Below are positions 50,501-63,846 of a stretch of DNA of 64,000 bases, piece by piece. Position numbers and translations under genes: made by a program. The notes beneath the pieces were generated by a model that saw only the letters and a list, made by a program, of their open reading frames with translations, made no database searches and was not told the origin of the DNA. The number at the start of each line of letters is the position of its first letter. Within the stretch, counting starts at the first letter, position 1. This stretch comes from Sphagnum compactum. Taxonomy: Eukaryota; Bryophyta; Sphagnopsida; Sphagnales. The stretch covers positions 11,532,001-11,596,000 of the forward strand of contig OZ234500.1 in NCBI GenBank assembly GCA_965153455.1. Direction: 5' to 3'.

Positions 50501-51435
50501 GGGTGGTTATTAAAAATCACTACAAACCCTTCTACTATCAACATGAATATTTATTCATTTATGCAACAAAAGGGGAAAAAGAAATGACTAGGGCAATAAA
50601 GAACCTCATTTGTGAAAAAACCTCAATTTACAAATTCTCATTGATTTGCTTCATCTTTGCTTAAGGTTGTCAAATTTGTGTAAAATTCTTCAAGTAAAAG
50701 TTTATAATAGGAATACATGCATTGTTGTCCTCAAGCCACCCTTGTCACAAGATGCAATATAATCAAGAGATAGTGCTTGTCCATGAACTTTCAAGATATT
50801 GATTTTGTTCGTTAGATGGGCTTTTAAACTTGTTTCACCTTTGTGCCTCTTTTTTGATTCAAGGTAAACATGTAAATCTTTCTAGGTATTTTTTAATAAA
50901 ATTTGATCAAAATATTTTTGACTATTTTTGTAGTTTTTTCTTAATAAATTGCGTTCACTTTAGAAGTGTAAAACACATTTTTTGAAAAGTGTCCATGTGA
51001 GGCATCTATCAATTGGAGCAATCAAGAGCCATGATGGGCATGCATCAACAAAAATCCATGTATTGGATATGTCAAAGTATTATTTTGTGGACAATATGGA
51101 AGGAGGAGGCAATTTGTTGTGGAGATGAGAAGACAATGTCATAATGTCAGGTTTCTTTTATGTGAAGAATCATGAAGTTTCTAAATTGCCTCTTTCTTTT
51201 ATTTGAAATGTTTGCCTTTTCCAAACCCAATAATACTTTCAATTTTGGTTTCCCCAAGGAGTTGTTGGTAGGTGCATTGGGGCTTCAAGTTCAGACATGT
51301 TCCATTTTGGCAATGGTTGTGTAAAATTTTGTCCAAGCTCCTAGGTTTTCATGGTCTAAGAAATTGGTTGTTCCTATTAATTGTTGGTAGGGGCACCAAA
51401 ATATTTGCCTCAAAGAGAATTGAATACAATTTGCA
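47573..51435. other. Gene-free DNA between the two K repeats
   Basis: No gag, protease, reverse transcriptase or integrase motif was recognised, and no long frames are open. A local duplication (about 47870-47950 and 47990-48070) repeats GAAG(T/C)TCAAAATAA and GCCAAGGGG. The repeat around 48749-48835 is listed separately. G-runs occur at 49001-49014. Confidence 0.45.
48749..48835 (+). repeat. GGGAACATGTTGGGAAC-type dispersed repeat, copy 1
   Basis: GGGAACATGTTGGGAACACC is followed by a C-run. Related sequence lies in reverse orientation near 52030-52140 and forward at 61321-61450. It is always next to a C- or G-run, which may mark an element end. Confidence 0.45.
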
Positions 51436-51742
51436 ATATCTATCTATGATGGAAGGTAGTTAGTTAGTTTAGTTTTGTTTTGTTTGTACCGATGAGATCC
51501 ATTGAACTGGGATGCTTCAGATCGTGTTCTTGATCTCTTTGGAAAGCTCTCGAGAGGAGGGGTGCATTGGCTTGGTTCCATGGTGTTTGGACTTGCGGTG
51601 CAAAAGTTCTTGAACATTGAATGATTTCTTCACTGAAAATTAAATTAAATTGTAGCTGAAAATTTCAGAGGAATTGAAATGTGCCTTTGGTGTTGTTAGA
51701 AAGATCTTGATGAGAAGATTCAATGGAATTTATTTGGTAAAA
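51436..51742 (+). repeat. Dispersed direct repeat K, copy 2
   Basis: Second copy of the repeat at 47276-47572, same orientation, with scattered substitutions and small indels. It contains GGACTTGCGGTGCAAAAGTT exactly as in the first copy. Confidence 0.6.
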
Positions 51743-52029
51743 TTGTTGCATACAATTGTTTATTTTTTGGCTAATCAATAACTAATCCAATTACAAACAC
51801 GAAGGTTTGAACTTTTAGGTTTGAATTAGACATGTTCTTTGATTCGCTAAATTTTTAAATGATTGAAACCATAGTTTGTTTGATTTCCAAATCTAAAGAA
51901 AAACCAAAAGTAAAGGTTTTAAAAAAGACAAGTAACATGAAAATGGTTAACAAACCTTTTTGAAAATAGAATTTTTTTGCAGCCAATGAGAAGGCTCAAG
52001 GGGGCTTAGGTTTTCCTTTTTGGTTTTGG

Positions 52030-52140
52030 TGTGGGGGGAAGGGGGAGGGGGTGTGATTTTTGATTTTCTATTTGTTCCTATCAAGTTCCCAAAATGTTCC
52101 CCAAGTTCTCAATGTGCCTAAGATATTCCCAATAACACTT
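52030..52140 (-). repeat. GGGAACATGTTGGGAAC-type dispersed repeat, copy 2 (inverted)
   Basis: A G-rich tract (GGGGGGAAGGGGGAGGGGG) is followed by GTTCCTATCAAGTTCCC, AAATGTTCCCCAAG and TCTCAATGTG. These are the reverse complement of words in the 61321-61450 copy. The preceding CCAATGAGAAGGCTCA also occurs near 63105 as CAATGGGAAGGCTCA. Confidence 0.45.
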
Positions 52141-52936
52141 CATTTTTTACCTTGTGTTGTTCGGCTATGGTTCAACATCCATGTATATAAGTTGTAAAGG
52201 AGGGGAGGAAGGGTTGGGGGCCCAGGCCGATGCAAATGGATGGGACAAAGGGAAGCACGACAAAGCATGCTTCTATTTTGGGGAGGAAGCATAGGCTTCA
52301 ACATTGGGGAGTGATCCATGTTCCCAAAATATCGGTGGTACATGAAGCTCAAGGTGTAATCATTCACCCTTAATGTAGGGAGGGAGGGGGCAACTTGAAT
52401 GCCTTTAGGAAAGAACAAAATTCATTCGGAAAGTATGGTGGGAAATGCTTAATTCTCAAGCAAACAAATAGGAAAAATTTAGTAACTTAAATCCAATTTA
52501 AAAGACTAAAATACTTTTAGATTTAAAGCTCTATTAAATAGGCAAGGCAAGAAGGCAAATGATTTCATATCTCATTGTGGTGCATCTTAACCTTTTTTTT
52601 TTCCTTGCAAATTTGGTTTAGTTGTCTTCTTTAATATTAGGGTAATGAATGAAAATGTTTTGTATAAAGGAATTGAGCTAAAATGAAATGCAAATAGGTC
52701 TCAAAAGTAAAGTAAGATTTAATTAAAATGGTGTGGACGGTGATGAACTTGGTAGATTTTGCACCTTTACTTTTAAAAAAACTATGTACCCACCAACCCA
52801 AATGTTCATGGGGCAACCTTTGTCTTTTAGAAGCTGGCATTTTGGGCAGATGAAATAAAGGGGGGGGCCATTTGAACAATTCAAAGAGACCATGCTTGCC
52901 AAAAGTGCAATTGTCCAATTTAAAGGAAGGAACTAA
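52141..52936. other. Intergenic DNA
   Basis: Nothing recognised beyond simple runs. Antisense-type frames at 52140-52418 and 52637-52918 are open but show no family features. Confidence 0.4.
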
Positions 52937-53305
52937 GGCCCGTTTACACTAGGAGTCAGGGCCGAAAAAACTTGGGGCCAACTTTGAGCATTTTTGGCTT
53001 GTTGTGTTTGGGCCCAAGTTACTAATAGCTAAATGCTGGAACATTGGCCCCACCCGAGTGTTGGGTTGCAAATTTGCGTCCCAAATTCGATGGTATCCCT
53101 TTTTTTTGCAGCCTTGGGGTCAAATACAAGGCCATAAAGTTCAGCATTTATTTATGAGTAGCTTGGGGCAAAATGAAAATATTTTTTCTATTTCAACCTC
53201 GACTCATAGTGTGAAGCCCTTGGGGCCGATTTCAACTTTTTACACCAATAGGATTGCTTGCTTTGGGTTGAACATTGGCCGTGACTCTTTAGTGCAAAGC
53301 AGGCC
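52937..53305 (+). mobile_element. Tourist/PIF-like MITE family B, copy 2 (369 bp, complete)
   Basis: Starts GGCCCGTTTACACTAGGAG and ends TTTAGTGCAAAGCAGGCC, with TAA duplications at 52934-52936 and 53306-53308. The interior is rich in GGGGCCAA/TTGGCCCC words and small inverted repeats and codes for nothing. The GGCC start plus TAA target fits the PIF/Harbinger superfamily. Confidence 0.8.
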
Positions 53306-53354
53306 TAAGTTAACCACTCAAATGTGTGGGACACTACTTATGTTACACATTTTG

Positions 53355-53545
53355 ATGGCCGGTGTGAACCCGCACCCACCCACATACCGGGCACTGGATG
53401 ACTATTATGACTCAAGTTGTGGATGAACCTCAACTGAGTTACATAGCTGGTTTCACCTTGGTAACCCATTCTATAAGAAGTAGGCCCGGGTGAATGAGCA
53501 TTCTTGAGTGAGGGAGGCCTTTTAGTGGCCATATTTACATAGTTT
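53355..53545. repeat. Dispersed repeat H, copy 2 (carries the empty MITE site)
   Basis: Shares GTGAACCCGCACC, GATGAACCTCAA, GTAACCCATTCT and the tail GAGGCCTTTTAGTGGCCATA with copy 1 at 20781-21455. Here the tail is uninterrupted and has one TTA where copy 1 has TTA-MITE-TTA. The middle CCACCATGGTTAGC portion is missing and appears instead at 54640-54735. Confidence 0.7.
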
Positions 53546-54068
53546 ATATATTTTTAATTTCAACGTTTAAATTTATGTTAATGATCGGTACTCATGCTCT
53601 TTTTTGCATGACATGCAAAACCAAAAAATAATAATTTATGTAGCACGGTTCTACATTAGAACCATTTTAAAGTGAAAAAAGGATGCAAAAGACAAGCCCA
53701 AAAATGCACCAGCCAAAGCTTGTTACCAAATATTATTTTATATTTGGTATGTATGCAGGTGGATAGGTAGGAAAAAAATAGGAGACTTCTAGGTCGGTTG
53801 ATAGTTTATTTACATAGGTAAGGGTTGTGCCTACTACCATAGTACAGGAACGATTTCGACAAAAATTAAATCATTTTTTCTTTTGCCAAATTTTTGAAAA
53901 TTTATTTACTTACTTGTGCCAAAAAAATTATAAATTACTATAAAATAGTGGATCTGCAAAGTTTTCAACCATCAGTTTTTAACTGCAAACCTTAAAAATC
54001 TTAAAGCTGAGAATTTTAAGTCTCATAAACGTAACAAGAATGTGTTTATTATTTTTTTATAACCATTA
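53546..54068. other. AT-rich intergenic DNA
   Basis: No gene recognised. It includes a GGTAGG-rich phrase near 53765 similar to words near 40.76 kb. Confidence 0.4.
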
Positions 54069-54486
54069 GAGTTATCCGTAAAGTGAGAAAAACACAGCAC
54101 CAGAATGCTGAGTTTGGTCATACACAGGGTGAGATTAAAGAAAAACCTGCAAAAAAAGTACATTAGCATTCAACGGGGGATGAAACTCAGAAAACCATCA
54201 ATTTTGGTAGTAAACTGAGTTTCATCCTGTCTTTCCTTTTTCCCGAGCGCCTCCACTGCTGCCACATATATAATTTCACTGCTCCTAACTGTACAACTAC
54301 TATAATTAGTCTCGAATCTTGTGCATTAAAAAATGCTGAGTATCAGCATTTCATACTCAGTTGCAGCATTCCAAACTGAGTTTTATTAAAATGTCTTTAC
54401 TTTGCGGAAAGCACTGAAAGAGGGAATATGGGGTGAAAGGAGGCCCAAAGATAAGGTAAAGAAAGGGTTACTTTTATGGATAACTC
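54069..54486 (-). mobile_element. MITE with TA target site (family C), copy 2 (418 bp)
   Basis: Starts GAGTTATCCGTAAAG and ends GGATAACTC, flanked by TA on both sides. In reverse complement it shows the same order of words as 18506-19022, but without that copy's internal 115-bp duplication. TA duplication and terminal repeats point to the Tc1/mariner-type group. The assignment is tentative because the terminal sequence is not the usual Stowaway one. Confidence 0.65.
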
Positions 54487-54639
54487 TATTATCTGCCGAA
54501 AATTTCAGTATTAAAAAAATCAAGTGCCAAAGATAAGATTTGAAATTTAAATTAATTATTCAACATTTTATTGCCGAATCCGATCAGGGAGTATGGTACC
54601 TACCTACCAGTTGTTAGTTGGTAGGTAGTAAAAAGAGCA

Positions 54640-54735
54640 ACCACCATGGTTAGCTAGGGAACTGGAACCCAACAGAAAACTGTCTCCTGACCACTTACCA
54701 TCCATCCTTCATTGTGCAACTGGTCGGTACTGGTT
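54640..54735. repeat. Dispersed repeat H, middle segment only
   Basis: CCACCATGGTTAGCTAGGGA, CCAACAGAAAA, then CCACTTACCATCCATC match 20981-21070 in the same orientation. It lies just upstream of the RAB2 leader. Confidence 0.65.
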
Positions 54736-55041
54736 CAGTGTGGCCCACATGCCAGTTGCGTAGTCTCTGAGCCCGGTCCACGCGTCCGCCTCCGACCACG
54801 CGATGCGTGTAAAGCCGGCTTCGAAAACACGCACAAACTTCGTTTCTTCGAACTGAATTTGTCAAGCTAATTTTCCTTCATCTTGGGGCCACGATTTGCT
54901 ACTCGCTTTTCATTTCTCGTCGCACAGATCGCAGTTGCAGCTCTGGTTTCTTTGAAAAAGAACATCATAGCAATTGGTACAGAATTTCAGAAACGCGAGT
55001 GGAATTGAACAAGTTGGTGATCTTTGAGCTCGAGAGGAAGA

Positions 55042-56967
<1,926 letters not shown>

Positions 56968-58176
56968 AGCAGCATGTGGGATGGAATATAACTCTATGTT
57001 ACTGGGTGTTGGTTGCTTGTGGTCTTGGCAAACAAGGCACCTGTTAGGTGCTCACAGAGGGGCCTTTGTTCCCTTGGGAGACATCTTGTGAGCTGTGTAC
57101 ATGTCATATCCAGTTTTGTATGGTGGCTGGAGTAAGAACACCTTAGTATGTTGGATTGGATAAACGTAGGTTCCCTCTTCCATGGCCTAGTAAGAGGCTA
57201 GGGCATTATCTCTACCTGCTGGTCAGGAAGGCTCCAAACATTGCAATGTACAGGTAGCTAGTAGTGAAGCCAATGTCCTCATTTGTGTAGGTGTACATGA
57301 TTCAAGTTCTTATTTGGGGAATCCAGATGCCACCACCAGATGCAGTTTCAACTTTTTCATTTGCATTTCAGTGGCAGTCTGTAGTGATGAGTAACTGCTC
57401 ATGATTGATTTTACATGTCTAAACAAGATTCATAAGCCAGTTAGAGGCACCACCTTCAGTCAACAACGGTTTTGCAAGGGTTCTTACTTGCATGATAGCT
57501 AAAGGCTCAATTGTTGAAATTATGCTGGTAGGAGATAATAAATCGTTGCTCAAAACACAGCAGCTTCAGAGGCAGGCAACTGCCTGTGCTGACTATTTTC
57601 TATGTGTGGACTGGTGTAATAGATCCATATTCATACAATCCAATAAATTACTCCCCAGATCCAGTGAAACATCCAATAAAAGCCTATGGTATTTCTTTTC
57701 TTGCAGTAGCACTAGCCAGGGGGGGGGGAAAACCAAACAACCCCAAAGAGTCTCCCACTCTTGGTACACCAGCCTCTATCTGTTCCTCTTTCTCTACTGA
57801 CCATCCTTTCCCCCACTAAGTGGCATATGTGTTGCCTTCTGCAACAGTTTCATTCTGCTTGTTTTTGTGGCGGAGTTTGGTAGTGCAAGTACTTGCAGGA
57901 TCTTCTCTAGTTGTGCCATCTCCTGTGTCCCTTTGCATCAAATTCCAGTTGCAGCACCCATCTCTTCTCCAGGCAGTGTTTTTCTTCAGTCAGTCTCACA
58001 ATGGCATTTAGTGCCTTTTGTTCAATATGCTTGTATTTGTGCCAACATGTTCAGGATGTTATGTGATCTACATATGGGCAATGTGGTTGGAGTTTGAACT
58101 TATAAAAGAAGTGAAAAGGAAGAATGGTGGTGGTATTAATTTTTATTGGCTTTTGTTGCTTTTACTTGGATCATAA
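56968..58176. other. RAB2 3' flank and intergenic DNA
   Basis: The first part probably holds the RAB2 3' UTR. Small frames at 57492-57819 and 57820-58097 overlap each other in different frames and have no motif. A G-run lies at 57720-57728. No gene supported. Confidence 0.45.
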
Positions 58177-58545
58177 AAGCATCTGCACCGTGCTCTGTAG
58201 GTGATCCTGCACATTAAATCGGATGAAGAAAAGACATATTCTGGTTTGGCTTAGGAAAGTGGTTCTTCTCCAGCATATTTGCTCTGTTTGCTGCTGCTAG
58301 TAAAGAGTGCAGCAAAGTTGTGCACCTGCTAGAGAAGAGTGTAAGAAATATGATCAGACTACAGCTCCCTGTTTTTGATTGGGCAATCATAATGGTTGGT
58401 CCAGGTGGTTTGCTATTAGTAGTTCCCACCTATTTGTAGCCCATGTTTCAGTCTTATGGGTGGGGTTGCAAAAAAGTAAATAACTAAACTTGGATGTGAG
58501 AATTTTTTTTGCAGGGTCACATACTGAGCACTGGTGGGGATGCTC
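58177..58545 (+). mobile_element. Tourist/PIF-like MITE family A, copy 3 (369 bp)
   Basis: Begins AAGCATCTGCACCGTGCTC and ends GGGGATGCTC, with TAA at 58174-58176 and 58546-58548. Shares with the PIP intron copy GGGCAATCATAATG-type sequence, GGTTTGCTATTAGTAG, CCCACCTATTTG and GCAGGGTCACATACTGAGCA. It lies between the convergent RAB2 and AWPM-19 genes. Confidence 0.75.
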
Positions 58546-59782
58546 TAATATCATTTAGAAAACCCCAACAAAAGGAGATTTGTGATACTAATTGCATGTT
58601 GGTTGACCGTCAAATCCAGACTGCGATTTATCATTCCATACATGCTGCTACTGTTCCTACATTGATGTGTGTTAAACAGATTCCAGCAGCTCATGACAAA
58701 GCCATTGCCTGATAACTACCAAAGTGTTCTACAGTCAACTCCTTTGTCCCTGGAGTACAATGACACACCTGATGGGATTGTGACACTATCCCACACTCAC
58801 CCTTGTCTTCTCTAGTTGCATGATTTCTTTGCTCTGTCTCATTTGGTGTCATTGGCCTTTTTTGTTAGATATACTTGAATTTGTGCCAACACCTTCAGCC
58901 ATAGAGCTCAATTTGAAAGGGATGAGGGTGTGGGGTTTGTTGAAGCTTTGTCCCCTCTACCCCTAAAGAACAGCTCAATGCCATGTTTGTAAGAAATCAA
59001 AGTGGGCACAGGGATCTCTATAAAGATCATAAAAGAGCTCCTGTTGAGATAGATGTGGGCGAGTCAAAAGTCCACAGATCTTTGGGTATGAAAATTCAAC
59101 CAGAGATGGATTTTGAAATTAAGTTAAATTGCACTTCTGATTAGGCACTTGGTTGATCAGGGTTTTTACAGGCAATTGCAGAATAAATTGCAGGCAAACC
59201 CAAGTAAACAAACATGTTACCCTTTCCTAAATTTTGAATCTTTTGTCACCCTTGGGATAAGCAGTTTTTGGAAAGGGACTTCACAGGCGAACAGACACTT
59301 TTGCAGATGAGAAAGAATTCTCACAGATTTACAAAAGTCAATACTTTGATCTCCAATTTTGTGTCCAAAATCAAAATTTGTTGTTAAGCGAAATCCAGAG
59401 TGCAATCTACACACAACACTCAGGTACATTCATTTTAATGGAAACAAGCTTCTCTCATATGATAAGAAACATAAGTAACTTCTTCAAATTATTTATAAGT
59501 ACATGGTACATTGTACACCACAAAAGGAGAGGGGTGGATGACTAATTTCTCCCACATTCATATACAAATTCCTCTCACCCAACCAGTGCTACCACTATGA
59601 GCTCTCATCCAGCAGTTTTCACACACACCCTCCACTCTGCCAACAAATTATGTGAAAAAAGAGTAACCAGCAGATCCCATCTTGATCACAACTTCCCCAT
59701 GACCTTCTTGTATTACATAAATAGATGAAACAAATTTTAGGAGTGCCGAATTGTGTTGAGAAATTTGCTTCCGAAGTTTAGA
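58546..59782. other. Intergenic DNA and probable 3' UTR of the AWPM-19 gene
   Basis: No gene recognised. The part nearest 59783 is likely the 3' UTR of the minus-strand AWPM-19 gene. Confidence 0.4.
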
Positions 59783-60873
59783 TTAAACATCAGAGGCAGC
59801 AGAAGTGCCATAGTTGCCAGTTTTAGGCCCTACTCTGGTGCCGGGAGTGGCAGCAGTGTTGCCATGTGATGGACCGTAATTTGGACCCAAGAAATGTCCT
59901 GCATGGAGAGCCAACAAGTAGAGCAGCTGGACTAAACCCAACAAAAAAACAAGTGAATGGAACATCAGAACCAAACAGTCTGCACATCATGCAGACTAAA
60001 CTAGCTGTGTTAAAAAAGGATTAAATTTTTTTCTGGCTTGATGTTGTGGGAGCTTGACGTGAGCTGCAATCAATCAAATCAAATCAAATCAAATCAAAGC
60101 TTCTATGATGTTGTGGGATGTGATGCTGCAATCAAGATCAAAGCTTCTACAGTTTGGAAAGACGATTGTTCGTATATTGGGTGATGAAGATGTTTTGCAT
60201 GTTTGTTTTCTGTGAAGAGTTCGAAAAGTAGCAGATGATCACACAATTTACAAAGAAAGCACAGATCATTCGTGTTATGTGTTTTTAAGATTCAGATGGG
60301 GTCTTATGAATTCAAACTCGAGGAATTTATTAGTGGCTGCAAGTGCAGAGGACTAAGGAGTAATAGAAAGATTGTTATGTACCCAAAGGCCAGGAGGGTG
60401 AAATGGCCAGGGATTACAGCAGCGGTATGCGCAGCTGAAAGGCTATCAGTGCGCCACACGCGGAGGTGATAGGCACCGACGACAACGGAAGCTACACCAA
60501 CCACGGAAGCGCTCAGCGCGAATACCAGAAAGTACCCAGTCGCCCCGTTACCTGAAAACACCACCCAACAAAAAAATAAAACACAAAACCCATGACACTT
60601 GCAACTCTTAAAAAGAGAAACCCACACACAGAGCGAGCTCCCAGCACGTATCAAACTGTGAAGTTCTCAATAGAATTTCTAAGCTCTGCGCTAGAGGGAG
60701 AGGAGTTTTCAAAAGACTATACCAAAGCCGGATGTGGAGCGAAGCGCGCCACTTGAACTGTAGTCAATGTATTTGTTCACAGACCATCCTGCCAAGATAG
60801 CGGAGACGTGAGACAAGATGACGTTAATGAGCGCCAGAGGCCTAAGCAACGCTCTTCCCTCACCGATAGCCAT
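59783..60873 (-). CDS. AWPM-19-like (PM19L) four-helix membrane protein, 4 exons
   Basis: AWPM-19 proteins are small plasma-membrane proteins of land plants, linked in several species to ABA, seed maturation or desiccation tolerance. Exon 1 (60873-60723) encodes MAIGEGRALLRPLALINVIL and a first hydrophobic helix ending AILAGWSVN. Exon 2 (60551-60383) gives the signature GNGATGYFLVFALSASVVGV, then YHLRVWRTDSLSAA and HFTLLAFG. A 59-nt exon (60209-60151) fits the phases but not the usual sequence. The last exon (59979-59783; an alternative start is 59931) gives VQLLYLLALHAG, then a Gly/Thr/Ser-rich tail. The model totals 191 residues (175 with the alternative), within the family range. The loop and start of helix 4, normally containing an 'R...LEAF' motif, are not clear, so the junction between exons 2 and 4 needs transcript evidence. 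Convergent with RAB2. Confidence 0.8.
60072..60098. repeat. (AAATC)n microsatellite within a duplicated intron segment
   Basis: Several AAATC units lie in the last intron of the AWPM-19 gene. Flanking words GATGTTGTGGGA, GCTGCAATCAA and AAAGCTTCTA occur on both sides, so the tract sits in a roughly 70-bp tandem duplication. Confidence 0.7.
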
Positions 60874-61320
60874 GATCTGCTACTCGAATATTTTCGCGCA
60901 ATCGGAGCTCGGAACAAGCAACTGTAGGAGCGAGCGAGCAATGAAGCAAGCAAGCAGCACTCCTCAGGCCTGAATGCTGCGGTCGAAACTGAGTCCAGAC
61001 CGTGTCCATGGTGCAGTATAATAAGAGGATTGCACCTAGCAATGCCACACTCCAGGTTTACGAGCTTTTCCCCCATCACCACTGGTGTGATAAGTTGATA
61101 TTAATTAGTTGGGGGTGCCTCACAAGTCCAATTTTTGTTTTTTGCATTGAGTTATTTTGATTGGCTCATTGCAAAAAAGAGTTGAAACTATGGAGGCTCC
61201 TACCCCCCCAAAATTGAAGATTCTATGGAACCATGGAGTGCCTACCCCTTTGGCCCACCTACATAGATGAAAAGGGTAGGACTGACTTTGAGCAAAACAT
61301 ATGGGGTTAAAGCAAGGTGC

Positions 61321-61450
61321 TATTGGGAATCCCCTTGGCGAACACATTGGGAACTTGATGGGAACACATTGAGAACTTGAAAGGAACATGTTGGGAACAA
61401 AGGATAAAATGAAAAAAAAATCCTGCCCACACTCTCCCCCCCCCAACCCA
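61321..61450 (+). repeat. GGGAACATGTTGGGAAC-type dispersed repeat, copy 3
   Basis: Contains GAACTTGATGGGAACACATT, GGAACATGTTGGGAACAAAG, and then a C-run at 61437-61443. Related to the pieces at 48749 and 52030. Confidence 0.45.
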
Positions 61451-61829
61451 AATGTTTTTTAGTTGTAAAAATTGAATATAAACAACAGTTTTTTTTCTTC
61501 TAGAGATTAGGATGTCATAAATATTGATGAAAATCCTCAAAACCATGGATAACAACATGGGAATTCTACAGTAGAGTAATACTGTAACTAGGATTATCAG
61601 ATGATAGAGTCATAACAGTGGTTTTTTTTTTTCATTCTCCTGATGGAGCTAAAATGACTAGCATCCCTAATTCAGATTCAGACAGATTTCGCCAGGTTGG
61701 CCACACTATTTCAAGGAACTCTTGAAACTGCAGCCAGTAGACATAAATGTAACAACGCCATCATAGCCCCCAAAAAAATTTAAAATTCTGCCCCTTTTAG
61801 GCGATTTTAAATTTTACTTCCCCCCCTAA

Positions 61830-62483
61830 TCTTATATATAAAGTCACTTGTCTGTGTCCGTCCGTGCGTCTGTGACCACTGGACGCAGACTGTCTGCGAC
61901 CACTGGACGCAGAGAAAAGTGACTGGACGCAGAGAAAAGTGACGTATATAACTGGATGCAGACTGTCTGTGTGTCTAGGTCCTGAAACCCAGATCCCAAC
62001 TGTCCGTCCGTCGAGGTCCTGAAACCCAGATCGGGACCCGGCTGTCCGTCCGTCTGGTCGAGGTCCTGAAACCTGCCTGGCTCCTCTTTTCCGGGTTTTC
62101 GTGAAACCCGGCAGTTCTGTGCACGAAAACCCGGCAGTACTGTGATTATGTGGATGAAATATTATACGTTTTTAGTTCCGTGCAATGAGCTCAGAGTTCT
62201 GGATGGGTGGTTACGAGGATGAGATATCATGTATTTGTAGTTCCGTCCAATTAGGAGGAATGATTTGTGGATGAAATATTAACGATTTTGTAGTTTTGTC
62301 CACTTAGAGTTTTTGATGGATTGATTATGTGGATGAAATATTTATGTATTCGTAAGTTCCGTCCAATTAGGAGTTCTGGATGGATGATTATGCAGGTGAG
62401 TATGGGGTTCTTTGGGGTCTCCTTTGGACTCCCAGTTTTTTCCCAGTGCCGTGTCGTGCCTTGCAGGCACGGGAGCCCACTAG
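61830..62483 (+). mobile_element. Non-autonomous Helitron (654 bp)
   Basis: The left end is TCTTATATATAAAGTCACTT directly after an A; the right end is CCCACTAG directly before a T. A hairpin (CGTGCC TTGCA GGCACG, 62455-62471) lies 8 bases before the terminal CTAG. TC...CTRR ends, a 3' hairpin, no terminal inverted repeats and insertion between A and T define Helitrons. The interior has no Rep/helicase gene. It holds minisatellites: ACTGGACGCAG words (61878-61935), GGTCCTGAAACC units (61978-62072) and about four units of roughly 65 bp with GTGGATGAAATATT and AGTTCCGTCCAATTAGGAG (62145-62395). Confidence 0.85.
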
Positions 62484-63045
62484 TAAATAAATAATCAATA
62501 AAACATTGGATCATAGGATACGATGGATGCACAGACGCACGTGCATAGTTGATGAAGGAAGTCAGCGGAATGAACAAGCAAACTGTTGCCACCTGCTCAC
62601 GATTCTTTGGTCGAGTTGTTCATTTGTAATTTCAACGTGCCCAAGCGGTCTGTATTTTGAGACATGCTGTTGTCGTAGGTGCGAGTTTTTCTAAGCTAAG
62701 CGTCATTTCAAGAGGTCCTCCCTTTTTTTTATTTGATATGCTTCTCATGACAGGAGGGGGTTCGAGAACTTGATGTTCCTTATGGGGTTTGTCCTCTTCC
62801 ATGGTTCTTTTGTCTTCTTGGACATGAGTCCTTCCATTTTGTTGCTTGTATTTCCCTCTTTTTTTGAATGCTTTGGTTTATTTATGATTGGCAGGGTTTC
62901 AACAATTGAATGAGCTAGTCCCAAGTGGCTAATCCAAATTGAAGGTCCTCAGTTTCAGCAGAGGATTGGGAAGAAAAAAGATTATCGTAATACCTTTACC
63001 ATTTGACATAAATTAAATTATTTTTTGATATGTCTCCAAAACACT

Positions 63046-63345
63046 GACCCAGCCATTAGCCCAGACGGAAAATTGTGATGAAAAGTTTTGGAAAGAGCGA
63101 TTTCATGCAGTCAATGGGAAGGCTCAGCATGCACTCGTGATGGGCCTTGGTTTTTTCTTTTGGGGGAAAGGGGGGGGGGACGCATGGGGGAGGGTTTTTT
63201 TTTGTTTTTCTTCCTTGTTCAATCTATGCCCCTGACATTAGCCTAGGCCAAAAATGGTGACCAACAGTTTTGGAAACCAAAAATACATGCAGCCAATGGG
63301 TAGGCTGAAGCATGCACTCAAGGTGCCTTGATTTTTTTCTTTTAA
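63046..63345. repeat. Direct duplication, about 185 bp apart
   Basis: Both halves contain CATTAGCC, AGTTTTGGAAA, CATGCAG(T/C)CAATGGG, AGGCTGAAGC/AGGCTCAGC, ATGCACTC and GCCTTG followed by a T-run. A G-run at 63166-63178 lies between them. Related words occur near 51980-52030. Confidence 0.6.
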
Positions 63346-63846
63346 GCTTACAAATGACATTGATGACCCAAAAAATTGATTACAAATGATAATTTTTTTA
63401 AAAATGAATGTCATCATTTTCAAGATTTGAAATATCTATGTATTTGTTGAATATTGTGATGTACTAGATGCCAACCATGTTTCTTAACATTCATAAACAT
63501 GTTGGTGCAATTAAAACTCCAATCCACCACTTTCTTGATCATAAGAGAAATTTTTCTTTGTATATTTTATGAAACATGTGAGATTGAAAAAACATTAAAA
63601 TATTGACAAAATAATAAAAATATTTGTTCAAAATTTAAATAAATTTTAAACATGTGTTTGTAATCCAATTTTAAGCATTCTATTTCTATAATTTAAATAA
63701 GATATTACTTTTCAATTAATTGCACCCTATATATTTTTCAGATCATTTGAAAAAAAAAAAGTGGAGGTAACTTCCCCTGGTCTTCATCAGACAACAACAT
63801 ACAGGAAAGATTAGACCATGGATTAGCATATCCCAGCTGCATCTTA

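Noticed and set aside
60106-60150. Frame reading QTVEALILIAAS, which resembles the LEAF motif expected in AWPM-19 helix 4
   Set aside because: No usable donor follows it, so it cannot be spliced in phase to the clear last exon; it also falls within the intron duplication.
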